Assembly (NCBI RefSeq): GCF_009935845.1
Contig: NZ_QWEK01000023.1
Location: 1 to 64,000 of the forward strand
Origin: Pseudoflavonifractor sp. 524-17
GTDB lineage: Bacteria > Bacillota > Clostridia > Oscillospirales > Oscillospiraceae
Length of the DNA stretch: 64,000 nucleotides
Reading direction: 5' to 3'
A model generated the notes under the pieces. That model ran no database searches, was not told where the DNA came from, and saw nothing but the letters and a program-made list of their open reading frames with translations. Position numbers and translations under genes: made by a program. Positions within the stretch are counted from its first letter, which is position 1. Each line of letters opens with the position of its first letter. Shown here in pieces: positions 1 to 7,797 of the stretch.

Positions 1-64
1 TATTTATCTTCCTTGCGAAAATGGAGAATTTGAAACATTTACATACAAAATAAGATAAATATAA

Positions 65-93
65 GGCGGCTAGTATTGACACAACTAGCCGCC
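65..93. repeat. inverted repeat, possible operator
   Basis: Two arms, GGCGGCTAGT at 65-74 and ACTAGCCGCC at 84-93, form a perfect 10-bp palindrome around a 9-nt loop. A third copy of the half-site (ACTAGCCGC) lies at 122-130, inside the spacer of the promoter at 108-136. Repeated half-sites placed over a promoter fit a repressor operator. A terminator is the alternative, since a short T-rich stretch follows. Confidence 0.5.
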
Positions 94-107
94 TTGTATT
101 TTGCCTA

Positions 108-136
108 TTGACAAATAGAAAACTAGCCGCTATAAT
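108..136 (+). promoter_or_regulatory. consensus sigma-A promoter
   Basis: TTGACA at 108-113 and TATAAT at 131-136 are separated by exactly 17 nt, so both hexamers match the consensus perfectly. The promoter drives the small gene at 190-477. Its spacer carries one copy of the ACTAGCCGC half-site, which suggests repression in the resident state. Confidence 0.85.
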
Positions 137-189
137 ACAAGACAATCAAGCAACAAAATAATAAACAATATCTGAAAGGGGAATAAACA

Positions 190-477
190 ATGGACACGCC
201 GAAAACCTTAAAGGAAATCAAGATGGAATTTATCAAGGAATACGTCATGGAGCAGGGAAATGAAGATATTCAATGGCTGATTGATACCATCAAAACAGAG
301 GTTGACGCAAAGGACAAGGACGGAAAACCCATCAAGCGCAAAGCAACCTATATCGACATTAGAAACGCTTTCGCCCGTAAATACTTCCCTGACCTTGCCC
401 CAAAGGGAACAAGCAAAAAGGCAAACATGATGAAAGATACCCTTGCCGAATTGCAAGCGGCCCTAAAGAAGAAATAA
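190..477 (+). CDS. small hypothetical protein of a mobile-element remnant
   Basis: A 95-residue, lysine-rich, probably soluble protein that I do not recognise. It starts at ATG 190 behind GAAAGGGG and a consensus promoter, and ends just before a GC-rich terminator hairpin. The N-terminal half is acidic and helical in character; the C-terminal part (about residues 50-95) has alternating basic and hydrophobic residues and ends in KKK. The size, strong promoter and position beside a tyrosine integrase fit a DNA-binding accessory protein of an integrative element, but no motif proves it. Its base composition is lower in GC than the chromosomal genes nearby, which supports foreign origin. Confidence 0.6.
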   Translation: MDTPKTLKEIKMEFIKEYVMEQGNEDIQWLIDTIKTEVDAKDKDGKPIKRKATYIDIRNAFARKYFPDLAPKGTSKKANMMKDTLAELQAALKKK

Positions 478-483
478 CAATCA

Positions 484-517
484 AGCGGGAGCGGCGCAAG
501 CCGCCCCCGCTTTCCTT
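484..517 (+). terminator. rho-independent terminator
   Basis: GCGGGAGCGGC and GCCGCCCCCGC form a stem around a GCAA loop, followed by a T-rich TTTCCTT. It lies 7 nt after the stop codon of the small gene. Confidence 0.6.
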
Positions 518-743
518 ATGCGCCCAGCGGAGCGGGAGCAAAGGCCGACAAGCCGCCAACGGCGGCGCAGTCGGCCACATCGAGCGGGAGCGGGACTTGT
601 TCGGCGGCTGGATAGCATAGAACGCCCTACAAGGCCCATAGAAGTCCCTAGGAGCGTTTCTAGTCCCTAGGAAATACCCAACACTACCCACGCCACAAAA
701 GCCGCCTAGCGGTCCTTACAAGCGGCCCAGCGGCGGCGGTAGC
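518..743. other. gene-free GC-rich stretch with repeats
   Basis: No credible gene is visible. There is a perfect-armed hairpin at 543-576 (GGCCGAC/GTCGGCC outside, GCCGCC/GGCGGC inside). A direct repeat AGTCCCTAGGA occurs at 643-653 and 662-672, 19 bp apart, reminiscent of arm-type integrase sites. Several GCGGC-rich motifs follow. Confidence 0.5.
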
Positions 744-778
744 AAAAAAGAGGGGGAGCGGCTAGGCCGTTCCCCCTG
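744..778 (-). terminator. terminator of the integrase gene
   Basis: On the minus strand a stem of GGGGGAACGGC and GCCGCTCCCCC is followed by CTTTTTT. It starts about 10 nt beyond the integrase stop codon. Confidence 0.7.
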
Positions 779-787
779 TCTGGTGTA

Positions 788-1750
788 TTAGTCGTTCCTT
801 TGTACGTTCTTTCTCGGCCCGCTCCTAGTTAGGCTTTCAAGCGGATTGTTTTCTATAAACCGTTCCTTTACAGAGTTAGCGTAAACGTGCATATAATGCT
901 CACTCATTCTTAGTGTTGTATGCCCTAATACCTTTGATAGCTGTACTACATCGCCGCCGTTTTCATACCATATTCTAGCGAATGTGTGCCGCAATCCATG
1001 TATATTAGTCCTGTTTACGCCCCTACTCTTTGTAAATTGCCCGTATCCAATACGAAAAGCCCCTTTAGAAACTTGTTCGCCGCTAATATTGCAGAATAAG
1101 TAATCTTCTGGCTCTGTGTCCTTTGTTCGCCACATAGCTATATAGTCTGTTAATACCTTTATCAACTGCGGCGGCAAATTAACAATTTGGTCTTTTCTAT
1201 TTTTTGTGTGCTGATAATGTACTGTACCCTCTTTCAAATCTATATCTTTCATTTGTATTTCTACAAGTGTTCCCATTCTTGCCCCTGTTCCAATTACAAA
1301 ACATGAAGCCGCCCAACTTCTCCATTCAACAAAATTAGCTTTCTTGTCTGGCTTTTTCAATAATAGTTTTACTTCTTCGGCGGAGTAATCTTTTTCTTTT
1401 GTAGTATCATCCTGTTCTCTAGTCCTTACAAGCCTTATTTTGCAATGCTCTGTTAGATAATTGTGATTATCTTCCATGCACCAATTCATAAAGGCCCTTA
1501 ATATAATCAGATAATGATTGATTGATTTTGTTCTCAATCCTTCCTCTTGCATAGCCGCCGCCCATTCTGGAAACATGGCCCCGTAAATATCGCCTATGTA
1601 TTCTACCCTGTCCCCAAAATACCGACAAAACTTTTTATAGCCATACTCATATGTTTGTATTGTTTCCGGTACTGCCCCTAGTGCTTTCTTTTCTGTTATA
1701 AACCTGTGCCATACGTTATCAGTCCATTCTTTTGTTTCTTCCTCTACTTT
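788..1750 (-). pseudogene. tyrosine recombinase/integrase lacking a start codon
   Basis: This is a phage/ICE-type tyrosine integrase. The catalytic set is visible: Arg in GTGARMGTL, the HGLRHTF box, LGHTTLRMSEHY and the nucleophile Tyr of EHYMHVY. The core-binding domain lies upstream in the open frame between 1577 and 1750, ending at a TAA at 1751-1753. That extension contains no ATG, GTG or TTG, so the only usable start is the internal ATG at 1576, which would remove much of the core-binding domain. Upstream and in the same frame is the 5' stub of a replication-initiator gene. I infer a deletion scar, so the integrase is probably inactive unless the TAA is read through. A simple rho-independent terminator follows the gene. 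Confidence 0.75.
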
Positions 1751-1825
1751 TTAAGATATTTTTTCTAGTCGGTGGTTGCTCATCACCGTGTACCCTTTGT
1801 TCCTCTCCACGCGGAATACTGGCAT
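1751..1825 (-). pseudogene. 5' stub of an ICE replication-initiator-type gene
   Basis: ATG at 1825 follows a good ribosome site (GGAG, 8-10 nt upstream) and encodes 24 residues beginning MPVFRVERNKGYTVMSNH, then a TAA. That opening is the hallmark N-terminus of the helix-turn-helix replication-initiator proteins found on many clostridial ICEs, which normally run to several hundred residues. Here homology stops after about 19 residues. The frame then continues, past one stop codon, into the integrase. This is a clear remnant, best explained by a deletion that joined the two genes. Confidence 0.65.
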
Positions 1826-2039
1826 GGTTCTCCGCTCCTTTCGGTGTCTGGACATGAAAAAACGCCGCAGGCTTTTCTAAATCTGCGGCGTTGGCCGGGA
1901 CGCAGAAACGGGCGGTGTCTTGCCGACATCGCCCGTTTTCTGTGCTGTTGTTCACTTGTTTGCGCCGCCCCGTTTTCCGCTGCCCTTAAAAAACATTGAT
2001 TTTACTGGGTTTCTCCATGTTTTCTTATGGCAACGCCCT
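1826..2039. other. leader region with two hairpins, up to the junction with xdh
   Basis: A perfect 10-bp hairpin (AACGCCGCAG/CTGCGGCGTT, 1861-1892) and an imperfect long hairpin (1903-1942, arms around CAGAAACGGGCG) lie upstream of the replication-initiator stub. They look like the untranslated leader of the former element gene. Near 2040 the sequence changes into the xanthine-dehydrogenase-like gene, whose C-terminal coding is cut off there. Confidence 0.45.
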
Positions 2040-3897
2040 CTGGAGACGCCGCCTTTGATCTGGCCGATAACCTCTTCCCGATCAAAGGCGTGGCCTACAT
2101 CATGGGCGGCCACAAATTTCTCTACAGAAACCTGTCCTGCGGCCAGGTCCACCTCTACCTCGGCCATGCATACGCCGTAGGCATAGGACTGATAAGCCTC
2201 GCCGCTGCCGTTGGCCCGGTCGTATTTCAGGCCGGCCACTGCATACCAGCCGTGGCCATAGGCGTTCTGTGCCCGGGCGTGGAGCTCCTGCACCAGGTGG
2301 AGATAAGTAACATATTTCTCAGGGTGGGCCGGGTCATAGACCTTCTCATCCCGGAATTCCAGACAGTCCGCGCTGACGCCCAGCTCCTCGGCGGCAACAG
2401 CGGACATCTTGTCCCGCACCTGCTGCGCGGCGTTGCGCATGGCGTTGCCCACCACTACAGTGGTGCGGGTGGCCACAGTGGCGCCGCTGTTGGGAACATA
2501 GTTGGTGTCCACAGGGCACACCACCACCCGCTCCCGGTGGACGCCCAAGGTCTCGCACAGGACATTCACCAGCATGGTGTGACAGCCCATGCCCACTTCG
2601 CTGACGCTGGTGAGGATGACGATACTCCCATCCCAGTTGGTGAGCCTGGATACGGCGGAGGTATCCAGGCCCTGTCCGGCGGCACCGAAAGCCTCCCCAC
2701 GGTGGAGCAGGGCCATGCCCACACCGCGGACTTTGCCAAGACCCTTATTGCTGCGGCGGCTCTCCGCCGCGCGGGCTCTGCGCGTGTTCCAGCCAAATTC
2801 TTCATCTGCTTTCTCCAGACACTTGTCCAGAGAGACGCAGGTCATAGTCTGGCCCACCGCGGAGATATCATTCTCCCGGATATGGTTCTTTTTGCGGAAT
2901 TCCATGGGATCCATACCCAGTTCCCGGGCGACTTCGTCCATTATCAGCTCACAGGAGAAGTCCACCTGGGGGGAGCCGAAGCCCCGCATGGAGTCGGAGT
3001 AGAGATTGTTGGTATAGGCAAAGGTCAGATCCGTGTGAGTGTTGGGGACCACATAGGGTCCGCAGGACTCAATGGCGGAGCGGGTGGCCACCGGGTGGGA
3101 CTTGGAGGTATAGGCCCCGCTGTCCCCCAGAATCGTAACCTGAATGGCGGTCAAGGTACCGTCATTTTTATAGCCTACTTTGTAATGGCAGCGGTAGGGG
3201 TGGCGTTTGGTGCCCTCCAGGATGGATTCCTCCCGCGTACAGACCAGCCGCACCAGCTTTCCTGTCACAACCGCCGCCACTGCCGCGCGGGAAGCCATGA
3301 CCGCCAAATCGTAGTTTTTGCCGCCGAAGGAGCCGCCAATGGTGGGAATGCGCAGACTTACCTGGTTTTCCGGCAGGCCCAAAGTCTCGCAGACGGTCTG
3401 GCGGACATTATAGGCACTGTTGGTGGGGGCACAGACCACCATAGACTGGAACTCCGGCACCGCCACCACGGCCTCCGGCTCGATGGGCATGCGCTCCTGC
3501 CGCTGTGTGGTGTAATCCCGGACTAAAATGTGGTCGGCGGCGGCAAAGCCGGCCTCCACATCTCCCTTTCCTGTCTGATAGTGGCACAGAACGTTACCAT
3601 TGGGCTGGAGCTGGGGAGCGCCCGGCTTGAGCGCCTCCTCCTGGTGACGGCGGGAAGCTCCTCATACTCCACCCGGACCAGCTTTGCCGCCTCCCGGGCC
3701 TGCTCCAATGTAGCGGCGACTACCATAGCCACGCCCTCCGCGCACTTGGCGGCGGAGTCATCAATGGAAATTACTCTTGCGTGTGGATACGGGCAACGGA
3801 CCACAGCGCCATGAAGCGCGTCGGGAAAGCGCAGATCGTTGACATACTTGGCCTTATCCAGCACTTTCTCCAGTACGTCGATCCGGTTGTTCGTCAT
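2040..3897 (-). pseudogene. xanthine dehydrogenase-type molybdopterin-binding subunit, frameshifted and truncated
   Basis: This was the large molybdenum-cofactor subunit of a xanthine dehydrogenase/aldehyde oxidase-family hydroxylase. The ATG at 3897 opens a frame with the usual N-terminus and remains homologous to about 3650 (VRVEYEELPAVT). The remainder (EEALKPGAPQL onward, IGGSFGGKNYD, GQIKGG) is in another frame, so there is a 1- or 2-nt indel near 3640-3655. At the other end coding breaks off just after HDVGHAF...GQIKGG near 2040, before the C-terminal active-site region, and continues as unrelated residues into mobile-element sequence. Two independent lesions make this a pseudogene. The upstream neighbours are the iron-sulfur and FAD subunits of the same enzyme. 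Confidence 0.85.
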
Positions 3898-3905
3898 TGT
3901 TTACC

Positions 3906-4385
3906 TCAATTTTCTCCCCGCATCACACGGGCGGCGTCTTCGGCGGCCTCGATAACCTGCTGATAGCCGGTACAGCGGCACAGATTTCCCGAGATAGCCG
4001 TCTTAATCTCCTCGCGGGTGGGGTTGGGATTGCGATCCAGAAGGGATTTTACGGACATCACCAGACCGGGAGTGCAGAAGCCGCACTGAAGGGCGTGATG
4101 GTCCAGAAACGCCTGCTGAATAGGGTGGAGGGATTCGTCGGCGGAGATGCCCTCCACGGTCTGGATAGATTTGCCCTCCATAGAGGAGGCCAGCACCAGG
4201 CAGGAGTTCACGTTTTCTCCATCCACCAGCACGGTGCAGGCGCCGCACTCGCCCACGCCGCAGCCCTCTTTGGTGCCGGTGAGGCCCAGGTCCTCCCGCA
4301 GCACGTCCAGCAGACGGGCGTAGGGCTTCACCTGAAGCTCGACCGGCTGGCCATTGACGGTCATATGTACAGATACCAGTTCCAT
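3906..4385 (-). CDS. xanthine dehydrogenase-type [2Fe-2S] subunit
   Basis: This small subunit passes electrons from the molybdenum site to FAD. The 159-residue protein has the ferredoxin-type ligand set in EGCGVGECGACTVLVDG and the second cluster ligands in QCGFCTPG and GNLCRCTGYQ, so both [2Fe-2S] domains are complete. I take the ATG at 4385, with GGAGG 9 nt upstream, over the TTG at 4394. It is the only intact gene of a three-subunit operon: the FAD subunit upstream lacks its N-terminus and the molybdenum subunit downstream is frameshifted and truncated. It probably no longer has a functional partner here and may be drifting. Confidence 0.85.
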   Translation of the reverse strand: MELVSVHMTVNGQPVELQVKPYARLLDVLREDLGLTGTKEGCGVGECGACTVLVDGENVNSCLVLASSMEGKSIQTVEGISADESLHPIQQAFLDHHALQCGFCTPGLVMSVKSLLDRNPNPTREEIKTAISGNLCRCTGYQQVIEAAEDAARVMRGEN

Positions 4386-4386
4386 A

Positions 4387-4840
4387 TTAACCAACCTCCA
4401 ACACTTCTTCCAGCGCCCGGCGGACCAGAGCGGTAATCACGGGCTGCTTGTACTCTGTGGACCAGCGCACCCCGGTGCGCTCGATCATCTCGCCGGCCAC
4501 CGCTTTGGCGGCGGCGCCAATCAGGGCGGCGTCCGGCTTCTTGCCCAGCAGTACGGACTCGGCCTGTTTGGCGCGCTCCGGCGTGGCAAAGACACAGCCG
4601 GGGGCCAGACGGATGTGGTTCACCGTTCCCTGGGCGTCCTGATGCGCCACCACGGCCACATTCATCCGGGAGATGGACAGGGCCTTTCTCCGGCCCAGCT
4701 TGACAAAGGTAGTGCGCATGGAAGCCACCGAGGAGAAAAAGACCTCTGTAATAATCTCATTGGCGGCCAGGGCGGTTTTGCCGGGCTTGACAATGATCTC
4801 GCTGACAGGGATGGTGCGCGGTCCGTTGGCATAAAAATAG
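4387..4840 (-). pseudogene. xanthine dehydrogenase-type FAD subunit, 3' fragment
   Basis: The fragment encodes the C-terminal half of the FAD-binding subunit (CoxM/XdhB type): GPRTIPVSEI, KTALAANEIITEV, KLGRRKALSISRMNVAV and the C-terminal helical domain. The N-terminal FAD-binding segment, about 100-120 residues, is missing. Upstream of about 4840 the frame runs into unrelated sequence with three TGCCAC repeats, close to the tRNA-fMet terminator. A rearrangement at the tRNA probably removed the promoter and 5' part of the operon. The exact junction is uncertain by tens of bases. Confidence 0.75.
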
Positions 4841-4950
4841 GCGTTGCCAGACCAGCCAGCAACGCCGAGAATGCCACTTTTTTGGAGTGAGTGCCACAAA
4901 AATGCCACAAACCTAAAAACCATTCATCTGAATATCTGCCAAAAGTTATA

Positions 4951-4985
4951 AAAACAGCCGATTTCTTATAGAAATCGGCTGTTTT
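4951..4985. terminator. bidirectional terminator after tRNA-fMet
   Basis: AAAACAGCCGATTTC and GAAATCGGCTGTTTT form a perfect 15-bp stem with a TTATA loop. U-rich ends occur in both directions. It lies directly downstream of the minus-strand tRNA pair. Confidence 0.85.
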
Positions 4986-4987
4986 AC

Positions 4988-5064
<77 letters not shown>

Positions 5065-5067
5065 ATA

Positions 5068-5156
5068 TGGTGCCGGAGACCGGGGTCGAACCGGCACGGG
5101 AAAAAAGTCCCACAGGATTTTAAGTCCCGGGCGTCTGCCAATTCCGCCACTCCGGC
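5068..5156 (-). tRNA. tRNA-Leu (TAA)
   Basis: An 89-nt class II tRNA with encoded CCA. The acceptor GCCGGAG pairs with CTCCGGC, the anticodon loop is CTTAAAA, and there is a long variable arm (GTGGGACTTTTTTCCCGT) as expected for leucine. Confidence 0.95.
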
Positions 5157-5906
5157 ATATCCGCCCTCATGCCGCGCTCCGTTCTCTTGAATACTTAGAC
5201 AGCATACCACAGCGTCAAGGGTTTGTCAAGCATAAATTTCAACTTTTGCGTTATTATTTTTTTCGCCCATGTTTGCCGCGGTTCCTTTTGTTGTCCCGTC
5301 TGCCTCTTGCTTGACCTTTTCTTTTATGAGAGGTATCATATAGCTGACCAAAGGCAGAGCACCGGCGCCTTGCTGTCCATGCTGCCAAAGACAGGACCAG
5401 GGTGCGCCCTGTTTCAAATCATTTTCGGGAGTGTTTTAAATGGGAAAACCACTTAGGACGGCAATTACCCTTCGGATAGTTGTCCGTCATCTTTACCGCA
5501 AACGTCTGTGGCATTGATTTATACGTTGACGGGCTGAAAGAAAACCCGGATGTCAGCCCGGTTTGCTGTAAACAGCCAGGGGAAAATAACGTTCCGCTTA
5601 CAATTGGGGCCGTCTGCCGCATATGTGAACAGAATTCCAATATAACCCCAACTGCAAGGCGGTATCTATTTCAAAAGCACACTGTCCCACGCAAAGTGCG
5701 CCAAATAGCGCGGCCCAGGGCACTGTTAGGGAGGAGTGGTCCTCTCCAATAGTGCTTTTTGCAGCGGTTCTTTTCCCCCATCGTTTGACGCCAGGAATCT
5801 CCTGCCTGATCATTTTTAATTGCATTTTAAGAAATCCTAAATGCCTCAGCCGGTTTTCTGCGGTATAATGACCGTACAGACAACCCCGGCGAAAGGAGCT
5901 TTCATT
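5157..5906. other. 750-bp intergenic region with structured sequence
   Basis: No convincing protein gene is visible; a 90-codon frame at 5480-5752 runs through a terminator and lacks a ribosome site. The stretch at 5457-5490 folds into a strong hairpin (GACGGCAA against TTGTCCGTC). A plus-strand terminator at 5720-5760 shows that something between 5160 and 5720 is transcribed toward it. TATAAT at 5864-5869 is a possible -10 for the downstream gene, with a poor -35. An unrecognised small RNA is possible. Confidence 0.4.
5720..5760 (+). terminator. rho-independent terminator
   Basis: A 16-bp stem (5720-5735 with 5740-5755, one mismatch and two G:U pairs) with a GTGG loop is followed by TTTTT. 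It does not follow any recognised gene. Confidence 0.65.
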
Positions 5907-6518
5907 ATGGAAATTACGCTGGAACAGGTGGAGCAGCTGCGTCAAAAAGCCGACGTCACCTACGAGGAAGCCAGGGCCGCCCTGGAATACAGCAAAGGGG
6001 ATCTGCTGGACGCCCTGATTATGCTGGAGCGTCAGGGCAAAACCCGGGCCGGCCGGGGCGGAAGCTATACCACCCGGCCCGGCGGGCAGACGCAGCCCCC
6101 CGACAGCTGCGCTGGTGTTCCCACCGGGGCTTGGGAGAAGGCGGGGGGCTCCGGCGGGCGGGGCTCTGACACGTTCTGGGAGCCGGTGAAGGCTGCCGCC
6201 CGCACCAGCGTCACTGTCCTCAAGCCCAGCACCCGCAACCGGCTGGAGCTGTGGCGGGGCGGCCGGTATGTTACTTCCATGCCCATTCTGATTCTGCTCA
6301 TCGCCCTGCTGTGTATCTTCTGGATCGCCGTCCCCCTGCTGATTTTGGGGCTCTTTTTGGGGTACCGCTACCATTTCACCGGCCCGGACGTGGGCCGGAA
6401 GGAGCTCAACCAGGTGATGGACACCGTGTCCGACACTGTGGACGACTGGAAGGAAACAGTAAAGCGGGAGTACCAGGACAAGCACCGCAATTCCAAACAA
6501 AAGAAGCCCACCCCATAA
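5907..6518 (+). CDS. DUF4342-type membrane protein with UBA-like N-terminus
   Basis: A 203-residue protein. Residues 6-42 resemble a UBA/EF-Ts-type three-helix domain (ADVTYEEARAALEYSKGDLLDAL). A Gly/Pro-rich linker spans about 45-90. A DUF4342-like segment ends in one long hydrophobic stretch (about 125-153), followed by a basic cytoplasmic tail. I place the start at ATG 5907 behind GAAAGGAG, not at upstream codons of the open frame. It is 12 nt upstream of a response regulator and reads as the first gene of a signalling operon. Function is unknown; a membrane-stress or scaffolding role is only a guess. Confidence 0.8.
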   Translation: MEITLEQVEQLRQKADVTYEEARAALEYSKGDLLDALIMLERQGKTRAGRGGSYTTRPGGQTQPPDSCAGVPTGAWEKAGGSGGRGSDTFWEPVKAAARTSVTVLKPSTRNRLELWRGGRYVTSMPILILLIALLCIFWIAVPLLILGLFLGYRYHFTGPDVGRKELNQVMDTVSDTVDDWKETVKREYQDKHRNSKQKKPTP

Positions 6519-6530
6519 GGAGGAGAGATC

Positions 6531-7214
6531 ATGGCGGAACAGATTCTGCTGATAGAGGATGAGGAAAAGCTGGCCCGAATGGTGGAGCTGGAGCTGCGCT
6601 ATGAGGGCTATGAGGTAGAAAAATCCTTCGACGGCCGGGACGGGCTGGAGAAGGCCCTCTCTGGCCGGTATGACCTGATTCTGCTGGACATTATGCTCCC
6701 CCTGCTGTCCGGGATGGAGGTGCTGCGCCGCCTGCGGCGGGAGAGCCAGGTGCCTGTCATTATGCTTACCGCCCGGGACACTGTGGTGGATAAGGTGTCC
6801 GGTCTGGATTCCGGGGCGGACGACTATATTACAAAGCCCTTCGCCATTGAAGAGCTGCTGGCCCGCATCCGGGTGGCCCTGCGCAAGCAGTCCGCCCCCG
6901 CCGCCCGGCCCGCCAACACCCTGTCCGCGGGCCATCTGGTGATGGACACCGACCGCCACGCCGTCACCGTCAAGGGCGCCCCGGTGGAGCTCACCCGCCG
7001 GGAGTTCGATCTGCTGCGCTACCTGCTGGAGAACAAGGAGAAGGTCATCTCCCGGGAGTCCCTGCTGGACAACGTGTGGGGCTTTGACTACGTGGGGGAG
7101 ACCAACGCCGTGGATGTGTACATCCGCTTCCTCCGGGCAAAGCTGGAGGAGCCCTTTGGCGAAAAGCATATCCACACCGTCCGGGGCGTGGGCTATGTCA
7201 TCCGGGAGGACTGA
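6531..7214 (+). CDS. OmpR/PhoB-family response regulator
   Basis: A 227-residue transcription factor with a receiver domain (about 4-115; acidic pocket EDEE near residue 10, phosphoacceptor Asp53 in LLDIMLP, Lys in TKPF) and a C-terminal winged helix (about 125-225, ending VRGVGYVIRED). GGAGGAG precedes the ATG. It controls transcription after phosphorylation, most likely by the histidine kinase at 7798, although a flavodoxin-like gene separates the two. The 12-nt spacing from the upstream membrane protein suggests one transcript. Confidence 0.95.
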   Translation: MAEQILLIEDEEKLARMVELELRYEGYEVEKSFDGRDGLEKALSGRYDLILLDIMLPLLSGMEVLRRLRRESQVPVIMLTARDTVVDKVSGLDSGADDYITKPFAIEELLARIRVALRKQSAPAARPANTLSAGHLVMDTDRHAVTVKGAPVELTRREFDLLRYLLENKEKVISRESLLDNVWGFDYVGETNAVDVYIRFLRAKLEEPFGEKHIHTVRGVGYVIRED

Positions 7215-7258
7215 CGTCCCGCCGCTGATCTCATCTTACCGCAAAGGAGTGTTCCCCC

Positions 7259-7756
7259 ATGGCGCCTTCCGCGATTGTCTATACCTCTCACACCGGCTTT
7301 ACCGCCCGGTACGCCGGGATGCTGGCCCGGGCCTCCGGCATCCCATCCTATGATCTGGCCTCCGGCGAACAGCCCCCCGCCGGTACCAGTATTCTGTTCC
7401 TGGGCTGGCTGTGCGCCGGGCGGATCCGCGGCCTGGCCAAGGCCCGGCGGCGCTGGAGCGTCCAGGCCGTCTGCGCCGTGGGCATGGCTGAGTACAAGCC
7501 GGAGAACACGGCAAAGCTGATTCAGGACAACAATCTGGGGGAACACCCCTTTTTCTACCTCCGGGGCGGCTATGCCCCGGAGCGTCTGCGGGGAATTTAC
7601 CGGCTGATGATGGCGCCTATGACCCGTTCCGTCCTCCGCGCCCCCGCTGAGACGCAGGAGCAGCGGGCCATGCAGGAGGCATTCCGCTCCGGCGGCAGCT
7701 GGATGTCGGAGGAACAGCTCTCCTCCGTCCTGGACTGGCTGGACCAACAGCGTTAA
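7259..7756 (+). CDS. flavodoxin-like protein
   Basis: A 165-residue protein whose N-terminus (VYTSHTGFTARYAGMLA) matches the FMN-phosphate loop of flavodoxins (S/T-x-T-G-x-T). FLGWLCAGRIRGL follows, as in flavodoxin-domain proteins of the HemG/menaquinone-dependent oxidoreductase type. AAGGAG lies 9 nt upstream of the ATG. It probably binds FMN and moves electrons in the cytoplasm. Its place between a response regulator and its sensor kinase is unusual and may link redox state to signalling, but the sequence does not prove that. Confidence 0.75.
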   Translation: MAPSAIVYTSHTGFTARYAGMLARASGIPSYDLASGEQPPAGTSILFLGWLCAGRIRGLAKARRRWSVQAVCAVGMAEYKPENTAKLIQDNNLGEHPFFYLRGGYAPERLRGIYRLMMAPMTRSVLRAPAETQEQRAMQEAFRSGGSWMSEEQLSSVLDWLDQQR

Positions 7757-7797
7757 CCCTGACGCTTACTCATACACCTATTTTGGCAGGTGATCCT

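Noticed and set aside
1719-1955. 78-codon minus-strand frame
   Set aside because: It is in a different frame from the replication-initiator stub, which has the ribosome site and recognisable residues.
5480-5752. 90-codon plus-strand frame
   Set aside because: It lacks a ribosome site and reads through a terminator hairpin.
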